Position numbers and translations under genes: made by a program | The notes under the pieces: generated by a model | The model's input: only the letters and a program-made list of their open reading frames with translations | Told to the model about the DNA's origin: nothing | Databases searched by the model: none | Part shown: in pieces, positions 19,001 to 25,153 of the stretch | Layout: every line of letters begins with the position of its first letter | How positions within the stretch are numbered: position 1 is the stretch's first letter | NCBI RefSeq assembly: GCF_034555935.1 | Contig: NZ_JAYDCJ010000003.1 | Location: forward strand, 2,418,001-2,482,000 | Direction of reading: 5' to 3' | Length of the DNA stretch: 64,000 bases | Source: Marinobacter qingdaonensis | Lineage (GTDB): Bacteria; Pseudomonadota; Gammaproteobacteria; Pseudomonadales; Oleiphilaceae

Positions 19001-19618
19001 GAACGAAACGTCGAAGCTGAGGGCGGAGAATTGCAGGGTTTTCGGACGTGCGCCCGCCCGATAATGGCCATTTTGCCAGTGGATCAGGTTATCGAGGGTG
19101 CCATGGTTCATCAGCACGCCCTTGGGCCTACCGGTGGAGCCGGAGGTGTAGATGACGTAGGCATTGGCCTCTGGACCTGCTCCTGCGGATTGCGGAATGG
19201 CTTCCGGAGGCTCGTTGAGGTCGATCGCCCTGAGATCCAGATGCTGCCCGACTGGGGACCGGAAATCGTCGTTGTCCGTGATGGTCAGCTCGACCCCCGC
19301 GTGGCTCACCATGTAGGCGAGACGTTCTTCCGGATACAGGGGGTCCAGGGGCAGGTAAGCGCAGCCATGCCTGAGCACCGCAATTATGGCGATGATGGCC
19401 GACTCGCGACTGTGGGTGTGGATGGCAATCGGGCTGCCCTCAGTCACACCGGATTCGGAAATCCATGCCTGGACGGCCGTGGCACGGGCGCTGAGATCGT
19501 GATAGCTGAGGGTGCTGTCCGGGGAGCAAAGAGCAGGCGAATGGGCACTGTCCCGAGCCGTGCGTTCAAATTGGGCCAGGAAGCCGGGTACAACTGGAGT
19601 AGACTCTCTAGCATTCAT
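13064..19618 (-). CDS. Hybrid NRPS/PKS with terminal aminotransferase, A-PCP-KS-AT-ACP-AMT
   Basis: Domains of this 2184-residue enzyme: loading adenylation (about 20-510; YTSGSTGRPKG 157-167, TPSGKIDRK); carrier with Ser551; ketosynthase (612-1030) with Cys773, His910 and His949 all present; acyltransferase with Ser1213 in GHSIG and HAFH 1309-1312, which indicates malonyl-CoA; second carrier with Ser1538; a Pro/Gln-rich linker; and a class III PLP aminotransferase (about 1690-2170) with Asp1941 and Lys1969. No ketoreductase or dehydratase is seen. The logic is that an amino acid is loaded, extended by two carbons to a beta-keto thioester, then transaminated to a beta-amino acyl chain, as in the mycosubtilin/iturin initiation enzymes. 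The pocket reads D-V-Q-F-I-A-Q-V-V-K, close to proline codes. GGAAGG precedes the ATG at 19618. It is the first gene of the operon. Confidence 0.95.
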   Translation of the reverse strand: MNARESTPVVPGFLAQFERTARDSAHSPALCSPDSTLSYHDLSARATAVQAWISESGVTEGSPIAIHTHSRESAIIAIIAVLRHGCAYLPLDPLYPEERLAYMVSHAGVELTITDNDDFRSPVGQHLDLRAIDLNEPPEAIPQSAGAGPEANAYVIYTSGSTGRPKGVLMNHGTLDNLIHWQNGHYRAGARPKTLQFSALSFDVSFQEIFSTLTLGGTLYLITNDMKQDFRQLLEYIDEQGIERMFLPYIALLQLVMWANRLNLYPAALTEVITAGEQLVVSKELRKAFNALPNATLSNQYGPCETHVVSEHILYPPADDWPALPPIGQAIDRAELLILDDEQQELEAGEVGELYISGPVLAHGYINSPEQTAQRFVTLSHLGGQRAYRTGDLVSWNGKSELLYHGRIDNQVKISGYRVELSEVEARLLDTGLVDEAAAAVQDVEGQKKLIAFVTATDQDSQLEARLKGLLQSSMPGYMIPSRFHWLSQLQKTPSGKIDRKSMIESLAAEPSSAVGHAPDARQRLKDLIQRELNLAELSEEDNLLNLGMDSLAANRIAASLYEHQGLSIPVYALFQYRNLSKFLDYALARQSVPTTLARTDSSHELPDAQVRDVAIIGMALRVPGASNLEEFWQNLVEGRETITFFAPTDPQSGRVNARGVLDDPLGFDDRFFGISPIEAEFIDPQQRLLLELAWQGLENAGYDPEQFAGRIGVFCGVGNNTYYLNNVLQNAEKLEDYGSLQAMVANEKDYAATRLAHKLNLVGPALSIHTACSTSLVAVAEAVEAIRQGRCDMAIAGGASIAFPQQQPHTHQEGSIYTRDGHTRPFDKDSSGTVFSDGGGIVVLKPLIEALRDRDYVYAAISGVAVNNDGAEKGSFSGPSVQGQKSVILGALRDARIDVRTIGYLEAHGTATPIGDPIEVSALNEAFSEHTSDKQFCRLGSVKSNFGHLTAAAGVVGLIKCALSIDRGQIPQSINFATPNPELHLEQTPFIVAAESSEWPGPKHDRAAGVSSFGIGGTNAHVVLRGVNRPDAAESGTTPTWVPLCFGAHSPEALAATVSRYQPLLNQMQAPEERAGLAAALIRHRRAFRYRTAVPQQINVHELMTVVEDAEDASAAFSSAAVVFAFPGQGSQVAGMGRELYAQVAQFRDAFDHCADLLASDHALDLKALVFDSGDPLNDTQKTQISLFCLGYALATAVQQLGVQPQAAIGHSIGELAAATVAGVFDLATALRVVMTRGEVMQAQPSGAMLAARASVDQLQPLLSSNVVIAAENTADACTLSGTHEAIASLAGVLEQNGIKVRALNTSHAFHSPAMDPAVDEFIRQLDGIAMKPPEFPFISCVTGDWITPEQATDLHYWGQQIRQPVQFRQGCQTLAAMKNLIVLECGPQGTVCGMAMQNLDDQRDLALVPLLADAGKADGELRSFTRGLGLAWSQGLTVDWPCGPASPEVRVRLPAYPFQHRTHVIEPLSAASVSTDPAASLVADAIAPVSIPQVLAGPDMKDAIVEKLRSLFSDISGIDLSQADSGATFFELGLDSLLLTQSTLKLKKKFKVNVSFRQLLNDCGNLDKLADYLVAEGVQLEAAQTSATPAPAAGLQPPNPATGTVSPPPQALNLGHGDVHALLQQQMQILQGQLTLLSSLSPQPAAGGSAPSATAPVADHAIKRTDKASGLKPFGAGTRINVKRSNDMTARQRENFDSLAQRYNTRFARSKQFAQDNRKHLADPRVVSGFRNVIKEVIYPIVVERSEGPYLWDIDGGKLIDITCGFGSNIFGNSAPFIRDAIARQLNTGYEIGPQHPLVAEASRLFCQVTGNERVAFCNTGSEAVLGAMRLARTVTAKEKVVIFENDYHGIHDEVIVTRGSAGYAAPAAAGIPESAAESMIVLDYGSDASLDYIREHADDIATLLVEPVQSRNPELQPKAFLEKARHLCTEHHIALIFDEVITGFRIHPRGAQGHYGIDADICTYGKIVGGGMPIGAISGKAKYMDALDGGQWQFGDDSAPEVGVTYFAGTFVRHPLVMAAAVAVLSKLVEAPELQAQLNQRADYLVGQINQHAQLVGAPVKIEHCGSMCKIKIPQDIPFEELIYVMLREKGIHVWDARPTFITTAHSDEDIEAIITAFKEAMDEMIAMDFFPAPDVAARPNQELAGKPPIEGARLGRDENGKAAWYIPSKTDKNQYEKWAG

Positions 19619-19655
19619 CTCTCTGCCTTCCTTAGATAGAGATCTACGAATACGG

Positions 19656-19677
19656 CTCGGCAGAATTCCTTGCCGAG
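19656..19677 (-). promoter_or_regulatory. Stem-loop in the leader of the PKS/NRPS operon
   Basis: CTCGGCA (19656-19662) pairs perfectly with TGCCGAG (19671-19677) across an 8-base loop. It lies 38 bp upstream of the ATG at 19618 and downstream of the proposed promoter, so it would fold in the 5' untranslated leader. There is no U-tract, so it is not a simple terminator. It could affect RNA stability or translation. Confidence 0.4.
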
Positions 19678-19719
19678 GGTCTAATGGTCTTTGGGAACAG
19701 CGCGCGGACCAGTTGTTAC

Positions 19720-19748
19720 ATTATGTAAGCTAGCATAGCCGCTGGTAA
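19720..19748 (-). promoter_or_regulatory. Candidate sigma-70 promoter for the PKS/NRPS operon
   Basis: On the minus strand TTACCA (19748-19743) and CATAAT (19725-19720) are spaced by 17 bp, 4 of 6 and 5 of 6 matches to the sigma-70 consensus. The -10 lies inside a 13-bp dyad, TTACAT-T-ATGTAA on the plus strand (19716-19728), which could be a repressor site. The start point would be near 19713, giving a leader of about 95 bases. Confidence 0.4.
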
Positions 19749-19799
19749 TGCGCTATAGCCCGCGAATCAGTGCTATTGCTCTCTTGGGGCTTAAAAAAG

Positions 19800-19820
19800 T
19801 AACTATTTAACCGATAGTTA
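19800..19820. promoter_or_regulatory. 21-bp inverted repeat, candidate operator
   Basis: TAACTAT (19800-19806), 7 bp, then ATAGTTA (19814-19820) form a perfect dyad in the A/T-rich 313-bp region between the divergent operons (19619-19931). Half-site length and spacing suit a dimeric helix-turn-helix regulator, but no regulator gene is adjacent. No convincing promoter for the plus-strand genes was found in the rest of this region, and no open frame looks real. Confidence 0.4.
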
Positions 19821-19931
19821 GGGCGCTTTTCGGGCTAAAGAAAATTGTTGCACACGTGGCGCAGATTTCATTTTTCGTTTTTCCGTCCGGTTACCTAAAC
19901 TTACAAATACCAGGTCACGAGGCGGCTGGTT

Positions 19932-20534
19932 GTGAAAACACTGAAACGGAGTTTGGGACTGCTCAAACGAAAACTTGGCCGCATGGTCGAGATCAAAGCC
20001 GGGATTCTACTGCACCAGCCGGTCGCAGCACGTGAAGGTGCCGGCATTCCCGGGGCACAGTTGGCCAGGGCGTCGGTATACCGGCCCGACCTGGACTACT
20101 CCAAAGACGAATTCACCCGGCGTAACCTCCGACAGAACGATCTCTACGAGCTGCTTGTAGACCGGCGGCCCGTATGTTTTGGCTGGGTCGCCCGGGCCGG
20201 GGCGCGGGTCGGGATTCTTCACGATATCCAGATGACGGTCCCCGACCGGGCGTTTTACATCTGGGATTGCGTGACGCCACCGGAATATCGCGGGCGCGGT
20301 TATTTTCAGAGCCTGCTGAAACAGCTGGTAAGTTCGCGGGACACGGGCGCCAATCTGGCCTTGGTGGCCGTCGATACCCGCAATACGGCCTCCAGAAAGG
20401 CGCTGGCCAAGGCCGGATTCCAACCCCTGTTCTCCTATCTGAGTATTCGGGTGTTGGGCCGGGTGGTGCTGGCCGTCGCCAACAGGGGCCACCGCCTGTC
20501 CCAAGCCCAGATCCTGTTCGATCAACTTGCGTAG
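19932..20534 (+). CDS. GNAT-family N-acetyltransferase
   Basis: This is a 200-residue single-domain GNAT. The acetyl-CoA pyrophosphate loop reads YRGRGYFQSLLKQL, preceded by IWDCVTPPE. NTASRKALAKAGFQPLFSYL is the usual late helix and strand of the fold. The chosen start is GTG at 19932, since no ATG fits and the N-terminus is basic and helical. It is the first gene of a plus-strand set diverging from the PKS/NRPS operon, with a 142-bp gap before the next gene. Related acetyltransferases occur in exosortase A loci. The acceptor may be an amino sugar or a free amine of the peptide product, but nothing in the sequence decides this. Confidence 0.82.
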   Translation: MKTLKRSLGLLKRKLGRMVEIKAGILLHQPVAAREGAGIPGAQLARASVYRPDLDYSKDEFTRRNLRQNDLYELLVDRRPVCFGWVARAGARVGILHDIQMTVPDRAFYIWDCVTPPEYRGRGYFQSLLKQLVSSRDTGANLALVAVDTRNTASRKALAKAGFQPLFSYLSIRVLGRVVLAVANRGHRLSQAQILFDQLA

Positions 20535-20676
20535 GTACATCAGGCAATGGCTCGTGCTTGCAGCTTTCAGGACCTTGGCATATCGTTAATTTGTGCCCTG
20601 CCAGATGATGTACCACAGGAAGTTGGTATTGGCTGAGGCGCGCGGACGCAGTAGTTCGTTGAATAGGGAAGTCGAC

Positions 20677-21531
20677 ATGAACTTATTTGATCTTTCCGGG
20701 CCGGATGCCATTGAAACCATACCTTTTCCCGAGCACAAGGATGGTTTGCTTCCTTACATAGAACGCCGTCAACCGGTCCTGCTCTCGGGCGTTCGTGCCG
20801 CGCTTCCATTTACCCGCCAGTGGAATTACGACTATTTCCGTGAGTCGTTGACGTCGATTCGAATTCAGCGCAAATCCGAGGATGGCATCTTCCATTACCT
20901 GGGGTTTGAACGGGTCCCGATGTCGGACTTTAACGAGGTCATGGAGACGACCCACAACGGCTACGCGTTGGAGCCCTTGTTGGGGCATGGGGTCTCGGAA
21001 GATCTGCCCGCTGACATTTCCGTGACCTTGCCCGCCTTTGTGCCTGACACAGGCTTTCGCGTGTCCAATCTGTACATCGGCCCAGGCCAGAACAAATCAC
21101 TGCTGCACTACGATGAGACCCACAGCCTGCTCATGATGCTGGAGGGGCGGAAGCGGTTCATCCTGTTTTCGCCCGATCAGAGCGACTGCATGTACGCCTA
21201 CAGCCCGTTCAGCCTGAAAGCCATTCGGGAAAATCGGGTCGTCGACAGCAAGATCGACTGTCAGAATCCGGACTTCACGACCTTTCCCAAGCTTAGCCGT
21301 GCCAGGGGGCTTGCCGGCTGGCTCGAGGATGACCAGGCCCTATTTATCCCCGCTGGCACCTGGCATTTCATTGAAGCCGAGGGTCGCAATGTATCGGTCA
21401 ACTATTTCTGGTTTCAGAACCGGTTCAAGGATTGGCTGCATCAACCATTGCTGGATTTCTGGCTCAAACGCCGTGCTATCGGTGTGCTTGACCAATTACG
21501 TAAGGTAAAGCACAAGCTGTCGGCGGCGTGA
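20677..21531 (+). CDS. Cupin-like (JmjC-related) Fe(II)/2-oxoglutarate oxygenase
   Basis: This is a 284-residue protein of the cupin_8/JmjC-like group. The metal triad is visible: His144-x-Asp146 in SLLHYDETHS and His230 in PAGTWHFIEAEG. LEGRKRFILFSPDQ, which often contributes the lysine or arginine that binds 2-oxoglutarate, follows the first motif. Members hydroxylate side chains of proteins or small molecules. The ATG at 20677 has AGGGAAG upstream; longer frames to a GTG at 20593 lack support. The gene lies between an acetyltransferase and a FemAB-like gene and may hydroxylate a residue of the nonribosomal peptide, which is inference from position only. Confidence 0.82.
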   Translation: MNLFDLSGPDAIETIPFPEHKDGLLPYIERRQPVLLSGVRAALPFTRQWNYDYFRESLTSIRIQRKSEDGIFHYLGFERVPMSDFNEVMETTHNGYALEPLLGHGVSEDLPADISVTLPAFVPDTGFRVSNLYIGPGQNKSLLHYDETHSLLMMLEGRKRFILFSPDQSDCMYAYSPFSLKAIRENRVVDSKIDCQNPDFTTFPKLSRARGLAGWLEDDQALFIPAGTWHFIEAEGRNVSVNYFWFQNRFKDWLHQPLLDFWLKRRAIGVLDQLRKVKHKLSAA

Positions 21532-21584
21532 AGGCCCGGCCGTGTCGGAAACAATCAACCTATAGGTCAGGAACGCTTAATACC

Positions 21585-22703
21585 GTGGAATTAAGAGTCG
21601 TCCGGGGGGAGGAAGAGTTCCAGCAGGTCAAACCGCAATGGGATGCTCTGGTTGCCAGTCTGACGCCAACCCCTTTGCCCATGACCCACGCCTGGTTAGT
21701 GGCGTGGTGGAGGGCCTTTGCCGACAACATGACGATGGAATTCCGGTGCGTGTTCGACAATGGTTGCCTGGTTGGTATCGCCCCGCTGGTTCGAAGCCGG
21801 GAAAGCTACCGAGGCATACCCGTGACCCTGCTAAAGCTGGCCGCCAACGGCCACAGTCCATTTTCCTCCATCGTTGTCGACGCCTCGCTGACCCCCGGCC
21901 AACGCGATGAGGTGCTGGCGTTGCTGACGGCGGTCACCCCTCGGGAAATCGCGCTCTTCTTCAAGATCGGACAAGACAGCGACTTAAAGAATTTTCTGCT
22001 GGACAGTAACAAACCTGGCCATCAGCGGGTGGGGGAGAAACCCAGCCTGAAGACGCCGGTCATCGACATCAACCAGAGCTGGGACGAGTTCTACCGGGCC
22101 AGGCCGAGAAGTCTCAAGAAAAGTCTCAATAACAAGCTCAACCGGTTCAGGCGGGATGACGGATTTACCATTGAGCAGGAGTGGATCACGGATCCGGAAC
22201 AGCCCATTGTCGATGAACTGGTCACCATTTCGGCGAAGAGCTGGAAAACCTCCATCGGCAATGATCTGAAATCGAACCGTCGCAGCCGCTCGTTCCTGCT
22301 CAACCTGATCGAGTCGTTCGGCCGTTCCGGGACCCTCAGTGCCTGGATTGTGAGGCACCGGGGCAAGCCGGTCGCATTTGAGTTGCACATTGTCTGCGAT
22401 GACGTGGTCTACCCGATACGAGCGGATTATGACGAGGCGTTCAAGGCCTTTTCCCCAGGTTCGGTACTGGAATACTCGGCACTGAAGAGCCTGTTCGAAC
22501 AGGGCCAGTACCGACAGTATTACACCTGCGCCGACGATTACTGGTATCTGAGCAACTGGACCCACAACTACCGGAACCTCTGCTCCATCGAATTGTTCGG
22601 CGACAGCCTGAAATTGCGTTTGCTGTATTTTGCGGAGTATCGACTCATACCGTTGATCAAACGGTTCATCCACGTAAAGCGGACCAGCCGTCGTCCGGCC
22701 TGA
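21585..22703 (+). CDS. FemAB-like GNAT acyltransferase, exosortase-locus type
   Basis: This protein of about 372 residues has the double-GNAT layout of the BioF2/FemAB-like family found in polysaccharide loci. Landmarks are PLPMTHAWLVAWWRAFA, a central basic RPRSLKKSLNNKLNRFRR helix, and a second half with GTLSAWIVRHRGKPVAFELHIV and GSVLEYSALKSLFEQG. FemX-like enzymes use aminoacyl-tRNA, whereas many GNATs of this kind use acyl-CoA; the donor cannot be told here. The start is uncertain. GTG at 21585 follows AGGAA and leads straight into conserved-looking sequence. GTG at 21528 would overlap the previous stop by four bases (GTGA) and add 19 residues. It lies 23 bp upstream of the formyltransferase gene. 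Confidence 0.78.
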   Translation: MELRVVRGEEEFQQVKPQWDALVASLTPTPLPMTHAWLVAWWRAFADNMTMEFRCVFDNGCLVGIAPLVRSRESYRGIPVTLLKLAANGHSPFSSIVVDASLTPGQRDEVLALLTAVTPREIALFFKIGQDSDLKNFLLDSNKPGHQRVGEKPSLKTPVIDINQSWDEFYRARPRSLKKSLNNKLNRFRRDDGFTIEQEWITDPEQPIVDELVTISAKSWKTSIGNDLKSNRRSRSFLLNLIESFGRSGTLSAWIVRHRGKPVAFELHIVCDDVVYPIRADYDEAFKAFSPGSVLEYSALKSLFEQGQYRQYYTCADDYWYLSNWTHNYRNLCSIELFGDSLKLRLLYFAEYRLIPLIKRFIHVKRTSRRPA

Positions 22704-22726
22704 GGTCGCAGGGAGCGAGTGAAGCT

Positions 22727-23635
22727 ATGCGTGTTGTTGTGGTAGTCAGTCAGGATAAATCCGACATCTTCTTTGCCAACCAATTGATGAGGTCCTTGCC
22801 CGTCGTTGGGGTGGTGGTGGAAAACCAGGTGCCCAGGCGCGATAGGGCATCGCTGCTGTCCAAGTCCCTGAAATACCTCTCCCAGCCCGGGGTGTTCGTC
22901 CAGAAAACCCTGGAGGTTGTTGATCGCACCCTCATCGAACCCAGGCAGGTCTATAACCGGCCTGAGAACGCCCTGGATTTTGGCGAAGAAGGTCGCACAC
23001 TGCGCCCGAACGCCAGAATTCCGGTGCTGTATACCAAGGGGGTGAATGCCATCAACGCGCCGGAAAATCGGGCCTGGATTCGCGGGCGTCAGCCAGATTT
23101 GATAGCGGTTTGCGGCGCGTCCATCCTGAAGCCGGAGCTGCTCTCGGTACCTCGACACGGTGTCCTGAACCTGCACGGTGGCCTGTCGCAGTTCTATCGC
23201 GGGCTATTCACGACGGATTGGGCGATTCACAACCGCGAGCCGGAGTGCGTGGGTGCCACCGTGCATTTCGTGTCGGAGGGAGTGGACGACGGCGATGTTG
23301 TCTACCAGGGCAGGCCGGTGGTGAGCGCCGGTGACAACCCCAACAGCCTGTACGCCAAGGTGGTAAGGCTTGGGGTGGAGATGATGGTACGCGCGGTCCA
23401 GGATATTGAGGCGGGCGCCTGCAACGCCCACAGGCTGGACCGAAAGGGTCGGCTGTATCTGAATCACATGTTCAGCACCGGCGCCAAACGGGCCACCTGG
23501 CATCAACTGGAGAGCGGGGTCATCGAAGATTACCTGGGCAGCAAGGCCGAGCGTGACGCCCGGGTTCTCGAGGCCATGATCAATCCTTTTCCGGAATCGC
23601 TCAACACCAGCCGTCGGCTCTCCGCGGCGCACTGA
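22727..23635 (+). CDS. Formyltransferase (Fmt-fold, probable amino-sugar or amine N-formyltransferase)
   Basis: This 302-residue protein has the formyltransferase core: GVLNLHGGLSQFYRG with Asn148 and His150, and VDDGDVVYQG with the late Asp motif. These are the folate-dependent catalytic landmarks shared by methionyl-tRNA formyltransferase and sugar N-formyltransferases. It lacks the tRNA-binding C-terminal domain, and its context argues against an Fmt role. It would transfer a formyl group from 10-formyl-tetrahydrofolate to an amine, perhaps on an amino sugar made with the DegT enzyme, or on the peptide. The ATG at 22727 has GGGAG upstream. It ends the plus-strand set, 5 bp from the opposing xrtA stop, with no visible terminator between. 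Confidence 0.85.
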   Translation: MRVVVVVSQDKSDIFFANQLMRSLPVVGVVVENQVPRRDRASLLSKSLKYLSQPGVFVQKTLEVVDRTLIEPRQVYNRPENALDFGEEGRTLRPNARIPVLYTKGVNAINAPENRAWIRGRQPDLIAVCGASILKPELLSVPRHGVLNLHGGLSQFYRGLFTTDWAIHNREPECVGATVHFVSEGVDDGDVVYQGRPVVSAGDNPNSLYAKVVRLGVEMMVRAVQDIEAGACNAHRLDRKGRLYLNHMFSTGAKRATWHQLESGVIEDYLGSKAERDARVLEAMINPFPESLNTSRRLSAAH

Positions 23636-23640
23636 GCTAG

Positions 23641-25140
23641 CTATCGCCGGGCCTTGCCCAGGAACTGTTCGAAGGCGACCCTCTGCAAGTCGCAGTTCTG
23701 GGCGTCGCATCGCCCTGCCAGGGCCCAGAGCGCCCCTCGGCTGTCGCCGCTGATCTTCTTGAGCGCCCCCACCAGCTTGGCCTCGATCTTGGAGTGGGTC
23801 AGGAAGCCGCCGACGTCGTACCAGGACCAGACAATGACCCGGGACTGATCCTGCCGGCTTTCAATCACGGTTTCATTGACCGCCTGTGGGCTCAGACTGA
23901 AATCATCCGGGAGTGGGCGTTCGCCGTCGGAAACCAGTTGCCATTCGGCGTTGTCGTAGAGGCGGTTGCGGTAGAAGATCAGTTCCTTTTCCTGCCGCTG
24001 GTGGCGGTACCCCGTGATCTGGAGCTGAACCTGCTGACGCTTCTCCGAGACATAGACGCCGCTGAGATCAATGTCATGGCCTGAAAATTCCGGCTCCCAG
24101 ACACTGGCGTGGCGGAGTGGCCCGCGCCAGCCGGCCACCGAGTCCATCAGGGTCGGACTCCAGGTTTTTGCCATTTGCTCGGTCTTTGCCTGCAGCGCCA
24201 TGGGCAGCAGCGCTGGCCAGAGCACCAAAACCGACGCCACGGCCGGCCATAACCAGGGCCATGGTGGGGAGGCGGGCGTTCCGGCTGGGGCCTGGCTGGT
24301 CTCAGGGGTATGGGATTGCCCTTGGGCGCGCTCAAGTCGTGTCGCCACATAGAACAGCGGTGCCAGGGTGAAGATCACGAAGATCACCCAGCCAAACAGT
24401 TCGTGATCCTTCACCAACGACGTTTCCATGTCGGTGTAGTGGCCTGCGGCAATGACGCCGAACACCCTGATCCAGTTGGCCAGCATCGACAGAAGGCCCG
24501 CCGTGACCACCAGCAGGGCGGTCGAACCGAACGAACGATAGTACATCTGGCCATAGAAAGACCCCAGGAACAGGGCAACCATGAGATAGCGAACGCCACT
24601 GCACCCGTCCTCCACAAGAAAGGCGCCCACTTCAAGCACGATCAGGAACTCTTCGATTCTGGCCTCAATATCTGCCAGTTGCAGGAACAGGGTGTTGAAG
24701 AACACGGTGATGTGCTGAAGCAGCGGGGAGAAGTCATCCCAAACCGGCACCGCAAACAGCAGCAGCATAACAGGGCCGCCGGCGATACGGACAAAAGGCC
24801 AGCCCCAGATTGACCAGCCCCAGAGCAGGATCACCACGGGCGTTAGTAGCAATCGCACCACACGAATGTCTGCGGCCTGGGCAAGCAGCAAGGCGACACT
24901 GGCGCCAGCGAGCAGGAGCAGCGCAAGGGATGAGCCGGTCACCGTGAGTTGCCGGAGCAGGGCGCGACGGTCAAAGAGCAGAAACAGGGTGCCGGCGAGC
25001 ACCAGGTACCCGTGCGCATAGATGATGGAGTCGTACCAGAGTGCGAAAAAATCCGACCATTCCGCCCACAGCGCGAGCGCCAGCAGGGGGAACGCGAGCA
25101 CCCAGCGATACTGGGCCTGGTGTAGGGTGGTGGCGCTCAT
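23641..25140 (-). CDS. xrtA: Exosortase A fused to an EpsI domain
   Basis: Exosortase A is an inner-membrane transpeptidase that cuts PEP-CTERM sorting signals of exported proteins. This copy has about eight membrane spans in its first 290 residues. The catalytic set is present: Cys180 in GCSGVRYL, Arg225 in ANWIRVFG and His246 in KDHELFGW. After a last span (about 305-325) comes the periplasmic EpsI domain found fused in this subtype, including the YVSEKRQQVQLQITGYRHQ region. ATG at 25140 (499 residues) is chosen; it lies 13 bp after the prsT stop, while a TTG at 25170 would overlap prsT. No PEP-CTERM substrate is encoded in the window. It is the last gene of the prsK-prsR-prsT-xrtA group. 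Confidence 0.92.
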   Translation of the reverse strand: MSATTLHQAQYRWVLAFPLLALALWAEWSDFFALWYDSIIYAHGYLVLAGTLFLLFDRRALLRQLTVTGSSLALLLLAGASVALLLAQAADIRVVRLLLTPVVILLWGWSIWGWPFVRIAGGPVMLLLFAVPVWDDFSPLLQHITVFFNTLFLQLADIEARIEEFLIVLEVGAFLVEDGCSGVRYLMVALFLGSFYGQMYYRSFGSTALLVVTAGLLSMLANWIRVFGVIAAGHYTDMETSLVKDHELFGWVIFVIFTLAPLFYVATRLERAQGQSHTPETSQAPAGTPASPPWPWLWPAVASVLVLWPALLPMALQAKTEQMAKTWSPTLMDSVAGWRGPLRHASVWEPEFSGHDIDLSGVYVSEKRQQVQLQITGYRHQRQEKELIFYRNRLYDNAEWQLVSDGERPLPDDFSLSPQAVNETVIESRQDQSRVIVWSWYDVGGFLTHSKIEAKLVGALKKISGDSRGALWALAGRCDAQNCDLQRVAFEQFLGKARR

Positions 25141-25153
25141 GGTGTCTGATCGC

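Noticed and set aside
19619..19931. Sigma-54 promoter in the divergent control region
   Set aside because: PrsR-controlled genes would need TGGCAC-N5-TTGC; no site with GG and GC at the right spacing was found on either strand.
22727..23635. Methionyl-tRNA formyltransferase (fmt)
   Set aside because: The catalytic core is shared but the tRNA-binding C-terminal domain is absent, and no def or rsmB gene is nearby.
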